Assembly: GCA_020073525.1 (NCBI GenBank)
Contig: JAIQFA010000010.1
Coordinates: 30,945-94,944, forward strand
From: Terriglobia bacterium
Lineage (GTDB): Bacteria > Acidobacteriota > Terriglobia > Terriglobales > Acidobacteriaceae
Length of the DNA: 64,000 nucleotides
Reading direction: 5' to 3'
Positions 35,401 through 44,362 of the stretch are shown here, piece after piece (the stretch's first letter is position 1; every line of letters begins with the position of its first letter). Below the pieces are notes generated by a model. The model had not been told where the DNA came from, ran no database searches, and was given only the letters and a program-made list of their open reading frames with translations. A program made the position numbers and the translations under genes.

Positions 35401-35531
35401 TCTGCTGGTTGGTTAATCGATGTGCCGATGCTCAGACTGTTATCCTAGGGACGTTTCACCCGGTACCTGACGGGAAGCCAAGTCAGACTCTAGTGGGATC
35501 TTCCGCTTTGGGTGCTGTCTCTGAGGAAATC

Positions 35532-36107
35532 ATGGCCGCACTGATCGACGCCATCGACGTAAAGCGCAAAATGTTTTTCGAGTTTGAAAATACGCCCTTC
35601 GTGTGCCTGGAAGCAGAGGTCTCGACCCCTACCGCCCGGGGCGGACAGACGCTGGTCCGCCTGAAGATGCGCAACCTTCTCACGCGCGCGGTTTTTGACA
35701 AGACATTCAAGGCCGGTGACAGGTTCAAGGAGCCGGACCTCCTGATGGTCCCGGCATCCTACCTATACAGCGATGCCAATGGTTTCTATTTCATGGACCA
35801 GGAGAACTTCGAGACCCTCACCCTTTCCGCCGAGATGGTTGGGGACGCCGTCGACTTTATCGTGGAAGGGGTCATCATCCAGATGCATAAGTACAATGGC
35901 AACCCCATCGGGTTGCAGCTACCACCCCATGTGGAGCTGCATGTCACTTACACCGAACCCGGCGTCCGAGGCGACACATCCAGCGGCAGCGTGACCAAGC
36001 CAGCGAAGCTGGAGACTGGCATCGAGATCCGCGTCCCCCTCTTCATCAAAGAAGGTGAAACCATCAAGGTGTCCACAGAGACGCGGGAGTTCGCGGGGCG
36101 GGCTTGA
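35532..36107 (+). CDS. Elongation factor P-like protein with Arg at the loop tip
   Basis: ATG 35532 follows GAGGAAATC and gives 191 aa, the normal EF-P length. The KOW-like N domain and two OB domains are complete (YLYSDANGFYFMDQENFETL, LQLPPHVELHVTYTEPGVRGD, GIEIRVPLFIKEGETIKV). EF-P eases peptide-bond formation at proline runs. The domain-I loop that holds the modified Lys in Escherichia coli reads TPTARGGQT here, with Arg36 at the tip and one extra residue. This resembles Arg-type EF-P or EfpL rather than the Lys34 type. An upstream extension to 35397 has no EF-P similarity. Confidence 0.9.
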   Translation: MAALIDAIDVKRKMFFEFENTPFVCLEAEVSTPTARGGQTLVRLKMRNLLTRAVFDKTFKAGDRFKEPDLLMVPASYLYSDANGFYFMDQENFETLTLSAEMVGDAVDFIVEGVIIQMHKYNGNPIGLQLPPHVELHVTYTEPGVRGDTSSGSVTKPAKLETGIEIRVPLFIKEGETIKVSTETREFAGRA

Positions 36108-36221
36108 ACCCAAGCTAATTTCCGAGAGAACGTAGGGCCACTTTTCGTCGTATTCAGTTACACGTTCGGGCCATAGTCTTTCATTCGACAGTGGGCTACT
36201 TATCCAGGGAGGAGGTTCTGG

Positions 36222-36728
36222 ATGAAAACCGCAATTGCGGGACTAATTCTGGCGTGCGTCGCTTCTGCCTCAGCACAAAAGATCATAGTAAAGATACTCA
36301 ACCGCCAAGACAATGAAACGGACTATACATACATCGTGCCCGGACATTTCAATTCACAATCCAACTTAAATGTGAGCTGCAACGGTGGCGACAACAATGT
36401 GAACTGCAATGGTTCGGGTACAACAACCGGTTCAAGCATGCCCGCCCAGCAGGTGCCATTTCACGTGCGAGGTGCGACGTTCACCCTGCTGTTGCCCGAC
36501 GGCCGAGCGGCCGTTGTCAATTGCGAAAGCAAGTTTAAAGAACGCATGGCGGGACCTCGCGGAAATCGGAGGAGTTGCCGCATACCGCTCGTGGATGAAA
36601 TTCAAGCTGATTTTCGTGGTGACAATGCGAAGTTGGAATGGGTCGTAAGCCTCGACGGAAAAAAGACGCAGTCGGAAACGTACAAGATTCTGGCCATTCT
36701 GGACAAGCCTAAGACCGGCCAAAAGTGA
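36222..36728 (+). CDS. Small exported protein, function unknown
   Basis: The 168-aa protein follows a very strong ribosome binding site (GGGAGGAGG) and has a signal peptide (MKTAIAGLILACVASASAQ). The mature part is beta-rich, with an Asn/Gly/Ser-rich segment (CNGGDNNVNCNGSGTTTG) and four cysteines that could form disulfides. FTLLLPDGRAAVVNCESKF is the best-ordered part. Similar short secreted proteins are frequent in Acidobacteriota but have no known role. Confidence 0.75.
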   Translation: MKTAIAGLILACVASASAQKIIVKILNRQDNETDYTYIVPGHFNSQSNLNVSCNGGDNNVNCNGSGTTTGSSMPAQQVPFHVRGATFTLLLPDGRAAVVNCESKFKERMAGPRGNRRSCRIPLVDEIQADFRGDNAKLEWVVSLDGKKTQSETYKILAILDKPKTGQK

Positions 36729-36888
36729 TTCTCACGTGGCGCTTTCTACGGAGGATTGCCTGTGCGGCAGGCCCCTTCTCGGAAAGCGCGAGAAGGGGAC
36801 GCACCCCACTTGTTTCGGTCGCCGTTTAAATGCCAACCCGCGTTATACTTCCCGCGTGGTGGGGCCCACCCGCCAGCGGTGACACCGT

Positions 36889-37341
36889 ATGATGCAGCCT
36901 ATCAACTGGGATATCGTCGCAAGTTACTCGAAAGGGCTTTGGGCGGTTGGTGGCCCGCTTCTTGGCGTCTTAGTTGGCGCATATGTCGCCAACCGGAATC
37001 AAAAGAAGCACTGGGTCGCGGATAACAAGAAGGAAGAGTACCGGGAGTTGCTGTCGGTGATGACGAAAGCGAAAACGCTGTATTCATCCGTTAATGCAGG
37101 ATTGATTGAGGCTGGCCCTGAACGCGAGAACGCTCTCAATTCTGCGATGCTAAATGTTAACGAGACCATTAATAGTCGGCTTTTCATAGCACCCATAGTT
37201 GAAAGGCTGGCGATTCAAGAACGTTGGAACGAGGCTGCGATTGCTTTTGATGATGGAAGCGAGCGTACCCGTTTTCCAGCAACGGTCAATGAACTACTAC
37301 GCCAATTAAGAGAATCAGCGAGGCTGGACATGGGGGCCTGA
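36889..37341 (+). CDS. Small membrane-anchored protein, function unknown
   Basis: The 150-aa protein has one N-terminal TM helix (GLWAVGGPLLGVLVGAYVA) followed by a basic stretch (NRNQKKHWVADNKKEEYRE) and a helical cytoplasmic domain. Base composition is less GC-rich than nearby housekeeping genes. The layout resembles small accessory or defence-island membrane proteins, but no family can be named and no partner gene is present. Confidence 0.6.
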   Translation: MMQPINWDIVASYSKGLWAVGGPLLGVLVGAYVANRNQKKHWVADNKKEEYRELLSVMTKAKTLYSSVNAGLIEAGPERENALNSAMLNVNETINSRLFIAPIVERLAIQERWNEAAIAFDDGSERTRFPATVNELLRQLRESARLDMGA

Positions 37342-37400
37342 AGTTACGACTGGGTGGGTGGGGCGGGTGGCCCAGCCTTCCGTTGGCACAAGCTTGCAGT

Positions 37401-37440
37401 GGGTGCCTCATCCTTCGTGGCTTTTCGCGAAGGGCGGGTA
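37401..37440 (-). repeat. Family C hairpin repeat, inverted copy
   Basis: Read on the minus strand the stem is CCTTCGCG...CGAAGG, followed by ATGAGGCACCC. The flanks agree with the tandem copies at 385-464 while the stem bases differ but still pair. Confidence 0.7.
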
Positions 37441-37516
37441 GCAGTCTGATCGCACAATGGGATCCGCGACTTCACGCCGCGCGAACTGGAAACGAACCGC
37501 GTCGGTATCATCGCCG

Positions 37517-37550
37517 CCCACCCTTGCAAAAAACGCAAGGATGGGGCACC
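37517..37550 (+). repeat. Family C hairpin repeat
   Basis: CCTTGC-AAAAAAC-GCAAGG is followed by ATGGGGCACCC and preceded by CCCAC. It is a third variant of the family seen at 385-464. Confidence 0.75.
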
Positions 37551-37591
37551 CACAGTTGTGCTGGTGGAGAGAAAATCATTCGGCCGATTGA

Positions 37592-39448
37592 CTACGATCC
37601 AAGCCTCAGCAGTGCATCCCTTAGCCGCTCATGCCGCTGCGTAAGATGCAGGTAGAGCATTTCATCCGGCTTGGCTTTGGCACGGATGATTCGGACGAGG
37701 TCTTTTTTTTCTTCTCGTGTCCACGCGCGCAATCCAGGCACGTCCGCCAGAACGAGCGCAAAATTCTCGAAGGCTGCCTTCTCCAGTGGAGTCCACGAAG
37801 ATGTACGGACGCCCAGCATTCGCTCCAATGCGCGCATGGATTGCTCGCGCATGCGGACGGCATCTCCGCCAAAATCGCGGGCCATCCGCCGGTTGACTCG
37901 CAATCCGATGTTGCGGGTTGAGAATCGGTCCCATGCTCCGACTTTGGTGCCGGTTCCCAGGTTAGCGCCCAAAAGCGGGGCGCGAACCTGGGGCACCTCG
38001 TAGAAGACGTGGCCGGCGGCCAGGCGCTTCAAAGTGCCCGCCGGAGTTCGGTATTTGGGATCGGCGGCGATTTTCTTTTCCTCGCGTGCAACTAGTTCGC
38101 GCAGGTCTGCCCGTCCCGGCCGGAATCCCAGTTTGCGGTAGAACCAGAACGCTCCCGATTCGATCGCCTCCTCGTTGTCATGGCCCAGTTGATACGGATA
38201 GACCGAGACGCACGTCGTCCCCATGAGGTGACACAGGCAGCGCAGCACTTGCGCGTAGATCCATCCCGCTTCGCCGCCCCGGAAAGTGTAGAAGGTGTTG
38301 AAGCCGACCTCCATCCACTCGCAGAGCCCGATGGCTTCGATATAGTTGATGGGGACACCGTTCTTCAACGTCAGTCCTGCTACATACGCACGCAGGGGCA
38401 GGCGGCGATCGGGCGGCAGGTTCCAGAGATAGATGGTCACTCCGCGGCCCACGTCTGCCCGTACCACCGACCGCGGATCGCCCAGGGTCGTGCCGTATAG
38501 TTCGCGATAGCGCACCAGCATGACCTCGCGGATCATATCAATGACGTACTCGCCCTGCTGGCGCGAAAGCCGCGTCAATTGCGGTGGACGCCGTGCCAAC
38601 TCGCTGGCCAGAGAGACTTGGCTGCGGCTGATGAGCGGTTCGCTGTGGTAAAACACTTTGCGCACCGGCTTCCAGTTTCGCGTGCGCGTGACAACGGAGT
38701 TCTCGAGATTCCAACGCAAGGGCACGCGCAATGATTCGTAAAGCTCAGCTTTTTGTTGCGCTGGCAGAGGGAAGCGCTCGAAGCATTCGACCAGCCATGC
38801 CGCCGTCACAGATGTGGAGATTCTGCTTTCGCCCCGTTGGGGCTGCATCGTCTTTTGCTCGTACCCACGGCTCACGCCGTGGGCTGCATTCTTCCGCCGC
38901 TTCGCGGCTACGAATCCTGGCATCCCGCTCTTTACCCCCGCAGCCGCCTCGAGCCATCGCCGCCATGGCGTGTCCGCCTCCACGAACGCATCGTCTTCCA
39001 GCAAGGGGATGAAGCGTGGGCCGGTGGTACCCAACTCCCGGCTTGGCTCGTAATTCTCCCAGGCAATCTCGACTTTCCCGGGCATGTGGTTGTTGAGCCA
39101 GCGCGCGACATCGAAGCTGAGCGTGTCTTCCATCTGCGTTCCGGCAATGCCGGAGACTTCGATGGGTTCGAAGTCATCCATGTCGGCGCCGCCTTTACGT
39201 AACACTTCCACTTTCTTGTGGAACCGATTCAGAATGCGCTCGGTGGTGCGAACAACTGCTGGCCCCTGGGGGAAGGCGCGCAGGAAGAGGAGCGCTTCAT
39301 GGAAGCGGATCAGCGAAGCCGGATCAGCAAAGCGCGCGGCGTCGAGACGATGGAGCAAGCCGACTACGTGGGCGGCTTCGCGGGGGCCAAAGCGATAACG
39401 GCAGGCTTCCAGTTGGGTGAGTAGGCGATCGAGGGCTTTCGCGGCCAT
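37592..39448 (-). CDS. Conserved-looking 618-aa protein, function unknown
   Basis: The large soluble protein has no signal peptide and no recognised domain. It has many charged helices (RFHEALLFLRAFPQGPAVVR, RILNRFHKKVEVL), a central region with GEYVIDMIREVMLVRYRELYG and GVTIYLWNLPPDRRLPLRAY, and an Arg/Glu-rich C-terminus. ESGAFWFYRKLGFRPGRADL has the look of a GNAT acetyltransferase C-terminal strand-helix, which is a weak hint only. An in-frame repeat at 38831-38908 encodes residues about 181-206. The gene is alone on the minus strand. Confidence 0.75.
   Translation of the reverse strand: MAAKALDRLLTQLEACRYRFGPREAAHVVGLLHRLDAARFADPASLIRFHEALLFLRAFPQGPAVVRTTERILNRFHKKVEVLRKGGADMDDFEPIEVSGIAGTQMEDTLSFDVARWLNNHMPGKVEIAWENYEPSRELGTTGPRFIPLLEDDAFVEADTPWRRWLEAAAGVKSGMPGFVAAKRRKNAAHGVSRGYEQKTMQPQRGESRISTSVTAAWLVECFERFPLPAQQKAELYESLRVPLRWNLENSVVTRTRNWKPVRKVFYHSEPLISRSQVSLASELARRPPQLTRLSRQQGEYVIDMIREVMLVRYRELYGTTLGDPRSVVRADVGRGVTIYLWNLPPDRRLPLRAYVAGLTLKNGVPINYIEAIGLCEWMEVGFNTFYTFRGGEAGWIYAQVLRCLCHLMGTTCVSVYPYQLGHDNEEAIESGAFWFYRKLGFRPGRADLRELVAREEKKIAADPKYRTPAGTLKRLAAGHVFYEVPQVRAPLLGANLGTGTKVGAWDRFSTRNIGLRVNRRMARDFGGDAVRMREQSMRALERMLGVRTSSWTPLEKAAFENFALVLADVPGLRAWTREEKKDLVRIIRAKAKPDEMLYLHLTQRHERLRDALLRLGS
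38831..38908. repeat. Triple-hairpin repeat inserted in frame in the 618-aa gene
   Basis: Three consecutive perfect stems, GCCCC-GTT-GGGGC, CCCACGGC-TCAC-GCCGTGGG and GCCGC-TTC-GCGGC, occupy 78 bp (26 codons). They encode a basic segment (KRRKNAAHGVSRGYEQKT) unlike the flanking protein. The frame is kept. Confidence 0.75.
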
Positions 39449-39557
39449 GGCAGATTCCCCTCAAGCCTACTCCACGCCCTGTCGGTCCAGCGTTAACTTA
39501 CTGATGACGCATGCAGTTGCCTGTCCCGCTGCGAGAAGCAAGGGTGCGTCATTATCA

Positions 39558-39566
39558 TGCTATAAT
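39558..39566 (+). promoter_or_regulatory. Extended -10 promoter upstream of yebC
   Basis: TGCTATAAT is a perfect extended -10 element, with no good -35 at 17 bp. The leader to the yebC ATG would be about 110 nt. An inverted pair TGACGCA (39505-39511) and TGCGTCA (39545-39551) lies just upstream and could be an operator. Confidence 0.6.
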
Positions 39567-39680
39567 TTCTCTTCGCCTGAACGTGTTTACGTCGAGGCTG
39601 ATCCTGTGATTTCCTCCGCGGGCGGATCCATAATTCCGAGAATCTGCGCTATTTACGTTCTCTAGAGGTGAGGTAGAACC

Positions 39681-40427
39681 ATGTCCGGCCATTCCAAGTG
39701 GGCAACCATTAAGCACAAGAAGGGCGCGCTCGACGCCAAGCGCGGCAAGATTTTCACCCGCCTCATCAAGGAAATTGCGATGGCGGCCAAGTCGGGCGGC
39801 GATCCTGACATGAACCCTCGTCTGCGGACGGCGATCCTGGCAGCGAAGTCCGAGAACATGCCTGCCGACAACATCAAGCGCGCGATCCAGCGCGGCACCG
39901 GCGAGCTGCCGGGCGCGACCTACGAGGAATTTGTGCTGGAGGGCTACGGTCCGGGCGGCGTCGCTTTGCTGGCGGAGATTTCGACCGACAACCGCAATCG
40001 TACGGTGAGCGAGATCCGGCACGTCTTTGGCAAGAACAATGGCAACATGGCCGAAGCGGGAGCGGTCTCCTGGATGTTCCACAAAAAGGGCGACATTGTC
40101 GTTCCCAAGTCGGCGGCCAAGGAAGACGATCTGATGAACATCATCCTCGAAGCGGGCGGCGAGGATTTGAAGGATGAAGGCGAGAACTGGGAAATCCTGA
40201 CCGAGCCTTCCGCCTACGAAACCGTACTAGAGGCGGTGAAGAAGGCTGGCATCACGCCTGCTTCGTCGAGTGTGGCTATGGTGCCCGACACCTATATCAA
40301 ACTGGAAGGGCAGCAAGCGGCGCAAATGATTCGGCTGCTGGAAGCGCTGGAAGATAGTGACGATGTGCAGAACGTGCACGCCAACTTCGATATCGACCAG
40401 AAGACTCTGGAAGAGGTCGCCGGCTAA
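39681..40427 (+). CDS. yebC: YebC/PmpR family regulatory protein
   Basis: The 248-aa protein begins [20 protein letters not shown], which is diagnostic for Yeb[20 protein letters not shown] and YTKLEG-like [13 protein letters not shown] follow in the expected order, and the length is typical. YebC proteins act as transcription regulators or, as recently shown for some members, help ribosomes at proline runs. It has its own promoter and an intrinsic terminator. Confidence 0.97.
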   Translation: MSGHSKWATIKHKKGALDAKRGKIFTRLIKEIAMAAKSGGDPDMNPRLRTAILAAKSENMPADNIKRAIQRGTGELPGATYEEFVLEGYGPGGVALLAEISTDNRNRTVSEIRHVFGKNNGNMAEAGAVSWMFHKKGDIVVPKSAAKEDDLMNIILEAGGEDLKDEGENWEILTEPSAYETVLEAVKKAGITPASSSVAMVPDTYIKLEGQQAAQMIRLLEALEDSDDVQNVHANFDIDQKTLEEVAG

Positions 40428-40461
40428 GGTTGATCGCAACGATTGTCGATTCGACGGTAGG

Positions 40462-40484
40462 GCCGCCCTTCTGGGCGGCTTTTT
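40462..40484 (+). terminator. Intrinsic terminator of yebC
   Basis: GCCGCCC-TTCT-GGGCGGC is followed by five T residues, 35 bp after the yebC stop codon. Confidence 0.92.
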
Positions 40485-40595
40485 GTATGCACACAAATTT
40501 GCGGCCTGACACTTTAACACAACCACCCGTCGACACCACGGTCAAACTTTTCAACACCATAGAGGAAAACTTTGTGGAAAAATGGGGCCTTACTC

Positions 40596-40617
40596 TTGTA
40601 ACCTCCTGTTAACGAAT
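40596..40617 (+). promoter_or_regulatory. Pho-box-like repeat upstream of tlyA
   Basis: TTGTAACCTCC followed by TGTTAACGAAT repeats the 11-bp phasing seen before pstS, and the first 11-mer is identical to the pstS one. It lies 67 bp before the tlyA start. Whether it answers to phosphate is not known. Confidence 0.35.
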
Positions 40618-40683
40618 CGCTTCAACATTCTGCACTGCATCGGGTGCTTGCTGTATTGATTCTGCGCCGAGTCTCAATCTTCC

Positions 40684-41454
40684 GTGAAGACACGTCTCGA
40701 CAAGTTGCTCGTGGAACGAGGGCTCACACCGTCACGCGAGCGCGCGCAGGCGCTCATACTGGCGGGCAAAGTTCTCGTCAACGAGCAGAAGATCGAGAAA
40801 GCCGGGGCATCGATCGACTCTGGAGCTAGTTTGCGCCTGCTCGGTGAGGATCTCCGCTATGTCAGTCGGGGTGGGCTCAAGCTGGAGAAGGCTCTCGAGC
40901 ACTGGCGCATCGATCTTCACGGCAAAGTCTGTCTCGACGTTGGCGCTTCCACCGGAGGCTTCAGCGACTGCATGCTGCAGCACGGCGCCGCCAAGGTGAT
41001 TGCCGTCGATACCGGTTATGGCCAGATGGATTTCGGTTTGCGCAACGATCCGCGCATGCGGCTTCTGGAAAAGACCAATGCTCGCTATCTCGAGCCCGGC
41101 CACATTGGCGAGGCGGTGGACTTCATCGCCACTGATGTTTCCTTCATCTCCGCTACCTTGGTGCTGCCGGCGGTGATTCGCGCGGCTTCGGCTGGCGTCA
41201 GCCCGACTCATGAGGATGTTCGCCATATTGTGGTGCTGGTGAAGCCGCAATTTGAAGCGGGGAGGGAACAGGTCGGTAAAGGCGGAATAGTGCGCGACGA
41301 GTCGGCACAGCGAGCGGCTGTCGCCAAGGTAGAGGTGGCGCTTGCCGAGATCGGATGCGTGCACGCGGAATGGATCGAGTCGCCTATCCTGGGCGGCGAG
41401 GGCAATCGCGAATTCCTGCTCCACGCTGAGTTTTCGCCGCCTGCTATCCGCTGA
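40684..41454 (+). CDS. tlyA: TlyA family rRNA (cytidine-2'-O)-methyltransferase
   Basis: The 256-aa protein, read from GTG 40684, has an N-terminal S4 RNA-binding domain (RLDKLLVERGLTPSRERAQA, residues 2-60). An FtsJ-like SAM domain follows with CLDVGASTGGFSDCMLQHGA, VDTGYGQM and IATDVSFISATLVLPA. TlyA methylates ribosomal RNA and affects capreomycin sensitivity in mycobacteria. The haemolysin name in databases is historical. nadK follows after 21 bp and is likely co-transcribed. Confidence 0.94.
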   Translation: MKTRLDKLLVERGLTPSRERAQALILAGKVLVNEQKIEKAGASIDSGASLRLLGEDLRYVSRGGLKLEKALEHWRIDLHGKVCLDVGASTGGFSDCMLQHGAAKVIAVDTGYGQMDFGLRNDPRMRLLEKTNARYLEPGHIGEAVDFIATDVSFISATLVLPAVIRAASAGVSPTHEDVRHIVVLVKPQFEAGREQVGKGGIVRDESAQRAAVAKVEVALAEIGCVHAEWIESPILGGEGNREFLLHAEFSPPAIR

Positions 41455-41475
41455 TTCTGTACAATCGGAAGTCCG

Positions 41476-42384
41476 ATGCGCGAAGAACAGTCCGAGAAGA
41501 TGACCAAGACCCCCCAAAGTTCGGCCCGCCAGAAGACCGTAGCCATCATTTCCAAGCCGGACCGACCCGAACTGCGCGAAGTGCTGCCGCCACTCGAAAA
41601 ATGGCTCAAGGAGCGCAATTACCTCGTGGTCATGGACGAGGAGAGCGCAGCCTATTTTCATGGGAGTAATGTGGTGCCACGCACCGAATTGGCTACACGG
41701 TCGCCGGATCTGGCGCTGGTGCTCGGCGGCGACGGCACTCTCCTATCAGCGGCGCGCGCGGTAGCAAGGGTTGGAACGCTGATTCTCGGCGTGAACCTGG
41801 GCACTCTCGGATTCATGACCGAACTTGCTTTGGCCGATCTCTATCCGGCCCTCGAAGCGATTGAAAAAGAGCGCTACATTGTTGATAGCCGATCGATGCT
41901 GAGCTGCTCCCTGGTGCGGGGTGGCGCAACCGTCGCCGTTCACTCTGCTTTGAATGAACTGGTCGTGAGCAAGAGCGCCATCGCACGTTTGAATCACTTT
42001 GAGCTTTTCGTGGATGCCGAGTTCGTTTCCAGTTACAAAGCCGACGGTCTGATCATCGCTACGCCCACCGGCTCTACCGCATATTCTCTCGGAGCGGGCG
42101 GGCCGATCCTGAAGCCGGATGTCGATGCCTTTGTCATCACCCCGGTGTCGCCGCACGGATTGACGCACCGCCCTGTGGTGGTACGCGATTCGGTCGAAAT
42201 CGAAATCCAGGTTAAGACTGGGCAGGAGGAAGCGTACTTGAGTCTCGATGGACAAGTCGGCATGCCGGTGCGCGATGGCGACGTGGTGCGTTGCGTTAAG
42301 GCCGAGCATCCGGCCAGGCTGTTGCGCTTTCAGAAAACATTTTTCGAAGTACTCGCCACCAAGCTCAAGTGGGGAGAACGCTGA
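41476..42384 (+). CDS. nadK: NAD kinase
   Basis: The 302-aa enzyme makes NADP from NAD. LVLGGDGTLLSAAR holds the GGDGT motif, GVNLGTLGFMTEL and NELVVSKSAIARL follow, and ADGLIIATPTGSTAYSLGAGGP is the second conserved block. The first about 20 residues are a variable leader, and ATG 41515 is an alternative start. It follows tlyA closely, an association seen in many bacteria. Confidence 0.96.
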   Translation: MREEQSEKMTKTPQSSARQKTVAIISKPDRPELREVLPPLEKWLKERNYLVVMDEESAAYFHGSNVVPRTELATRSPDLALVLGGDGTLLSAARAVARVGTLILGVNLGTLGFMTELALADLYPALEAIEKERYIVDSRSMLSCSLVRGGATVAVHSALNELVVSKSAIARLNHFELFVDAEFVSSYKADGLIIATPTGSTAYSLGAGGPILKPDVDAFVITPVSPHGLTHRPVVVRDSVEIEIQVKTGQEEAYLSLDGQVGMPVRDGDVVRCVKAEHPARLLRFQKTFFEVLATKLKWGER

Positions 42385-42420
42385 CAACGCGGCTTTTGCT
42401 TTTAACCACGCAACTCCAGT

Positions 42421-42486
42421 CGAGACGCGGGGCTTGCCACGTCTCAGACCTCAGCCGCAATGAGACGCGGCAAGCCGCGTCTCGAC
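42421..42486. repeat. REP-like inverted hairpin pair (family A, copy 1)
   Basis: CGAGACGCGGGGCTTGCCACG and GAGACGCGGCAAGCCGCGTC are two facing hairpins separated by about 20 bp. The first is imperfect. Outer GTAG/CTAC ends are lost here. Other copies are at 53298, 56033 and 62053. Confidence 0.8.
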
Positions 42487-42508
42487 AGCAAGGAACGGGA
42501 AGGAATCC

Positions 42509-44194
42509 ATGAAGCGTTGCATCCCACAAATCGTCATCGTTCTTGCCTGCGTGCTGTGCGTCCCCGCGCAAACCAAACCGGCTGCGGACCTCATCATCCA
42601 AAACGCACGCATCTGGACCGTCAATCCTTCGCTCCCAGAGGCGGATGCCGTCGCTATTCTCGGCGACCGCATCGTTTCGGTGGGCTCCAACCAGCAGGTG
42701 GATGCGTGGCGCGGTCCCAACACTCATGTGGTCAATGCCGGCGGTAAACGTCTGCTGCCGGGTTTCAACGACGCGCACGTGCACTTCGTGGATGGCGGCT
42801 CACAACTCGACAATGTAGAACTCAACGATGCCACCAGCGCGCAGGAATTTGCCCGCCGTATTCGCGAGCGCGCCGCGAAAACCGCCAAGGGCGCATGGGT
42901 GCTGGGCGGCGACTGGGATGAGACCAAGTGGACTCCGGCGGAACTGCCGACAAAGGAACTGATCGACGCCGCCACGCCTGAAACACCGGTGGCCGTGAAC
43001 CGCTATGACGGGCACATGGTTCTGGCGAACTCACTTGCACTGAAGCTGGCCGGGATTACTGCGCAAACTCCTGATCCCCCGGGCGGAGTGATCGTCCGGG
43101 ACCGGCAGGGAAATCCCACCGGCGCGCTGAAAGACGCGGCGCAGGACATGCTGTTTAAAGCCGTGCCGCCTTTCACCCATCAGCAGCGGCGCTACGCCGT
43201 AGAACGCGCACTCCAGCACGCGGCCTCGCTTGGCGTGACCAGCGTGCAGAACATGAACCCCGAATCCGCCGACATCGCGATCTACTCGGAGTTGCTCGAT
43301 GAAGGCAAACTGACGACGCGCATCTATGCCGCACCGCTGATCACGCAAGTCGACGACCAGTTGAAGATCGGTATCCGGCGGGCGTTTGGCGGGTCGTATC
43401 TGCGGATCGGCGGGGTGAAGGCTTACGCAGATGGCTCGCTCGGCTCGGCCACAGCGTATTTTTTCGAGCCGTTCTCAGACCAGCAGGGCAATCGCGGATT
43501 ACTCTCGGACGAAATGCATCCCATCTCGTTGATGCAGGATCGCATGATGCGGGCTGACGCCGCTGGACTGCAACTTTGCACCCACGCCATTGGGGACGCT
43601 GGAATTTCGGCGATCCTCGACATCTACGTAGAGATTGAGAAGGCGCATGGCAGCCACGACCGCCGTTGGCGTATCGAGCACGCGCAGCACATGGCGGCCA
43701 AAGACTTCGACCGCTTCGCGCAGCTCCACGTGATTGCATCCGTGCAGCCCTACCACGCGATCGACGACGGCCGCTGGGCTGAGGGCCGCATTGGGCACGA
43801 TCGCGCCAGCCGTACCTACGCTTTCCGCACCTTCCTTAACCATGGTGTTCGCCTCGCATTAGGCACGGATTGGAACGTCGCCCCACTCAATCCGATGCTC
43901 ACGCTCTACGCGGCCACAACCCGCGCGACCCTCGACGGCAAGAATCCGAAGGGCTGGTTTCCTGAACAGAAGTTGACTATCCAAGAAGCGATCGAGGCCT
44001 ACACCATGGGTTCGGCATACGCCGAATTTCAGGAGAACGAAAAGGGCTCGATTGCCGCGGGAAAACTGGCCGATATGGTATTGCTGAGCGACGACGTACT
44101 TAGCATCGATCCTGTGAAAATCCGCGATGTCAAAGTACTCAATACCTGGGTCGGCGGGAAGTTGACCTATGATGCCGAAACTGCAAGCCGATGA
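42509..44194 (+). CDS. Exported amidohydrolase 3 family protein (YtcJ-like)
   Basis: The 561-aa protein has a signal peptide (QIVIVLACVLCVPAQ) and a metal-dependent amidohydrolase fold. GFNDAHVHFVDGG holds the first His pair, WRIEHAQHM the next His, and ALGTDWNVAPLNP the catalytic Asp. The end (KLADMVLLSDDVLSIDPVKI, VGGKLTYDA) is the usual small beta domain. YtcJ-type members hydrolyse amides such as N-substituted formamides. The substrate is unknown. It stands alone behind a hairpin repeat. Confidence 0.9.
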   Translation: MKRCIPQIVIVLACVLCVPAQTKPAADLIIQNARIWTVNPSLPEADAVAILGDRIVSVGSNQQVDAWRGPNTHVVNAGGKRLLPGFNDAHVHFVDGGSQLDNVELNDATSAQEFARRIRERAAKTAKGAWVLGGDWDETKWTPAELPTKELIDAATPETPVAVNRYDGHMVLANSLALKLAGITAQTPDPPGGVIVRDRQGNPTGALKDAAQDMLFKAVPPFTHQQRRYAVERALQHAASLGVTSVQNMNPESADIAIYSELLDEGKLTTRIYAAPLITQVDDQLKIGIRRAFGGSYLRIGGVKAYADGSLGSATAYFFEPFSDQQGNRGLLSDEMHPISLMQDRMMRADAAGLQLCTHAIGDAGISAILDIYVEIEKAHGSHDRRWRIEHAQHMAAKDFDRFAQLHVIASVQPYHAIDDGRWAEGRIGHDRASRTYAFRTFLNHGVRLALGTDWNVAPLNPMLTLYAATTRATLDGKNPKGWFPEQKLTIQEAIEAYTMGSAYAEFQENEKGSIAAGKLADMVLLSDDVLSIDPVKIRDVKVLNTWVGGKLTYDAETASR

Positions 44195-44233
44195 GGGAGT
44201 TTCGGAATCACTGTATCTGCGCTGATGACCTCG

Positions 44234-44287
44234 GCGGCTGAAGCCGCACTCAACGCAATAGAGTTAACCGCAGCGCTGAAGCGCTGC
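44234..44287. repeat. GGCTGAAGCC-type hairpin pair
   Basis: GCGGCTGAAGCCGC (44234-44247) and GCAGCGCTGAAGCGCTGC (44270-44287) have different stems but the same GA(A) turn. Similar forms are at 23818-23868. Confidence 0.7.
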
Positions 44288-44362
44288 GCCACCCAAAATC
44301 GGAATATTGTAAGAGTGTAAGAATGAAGGTGGCCTAGCGATCCTGTCTTTGAGCCAACTGTC

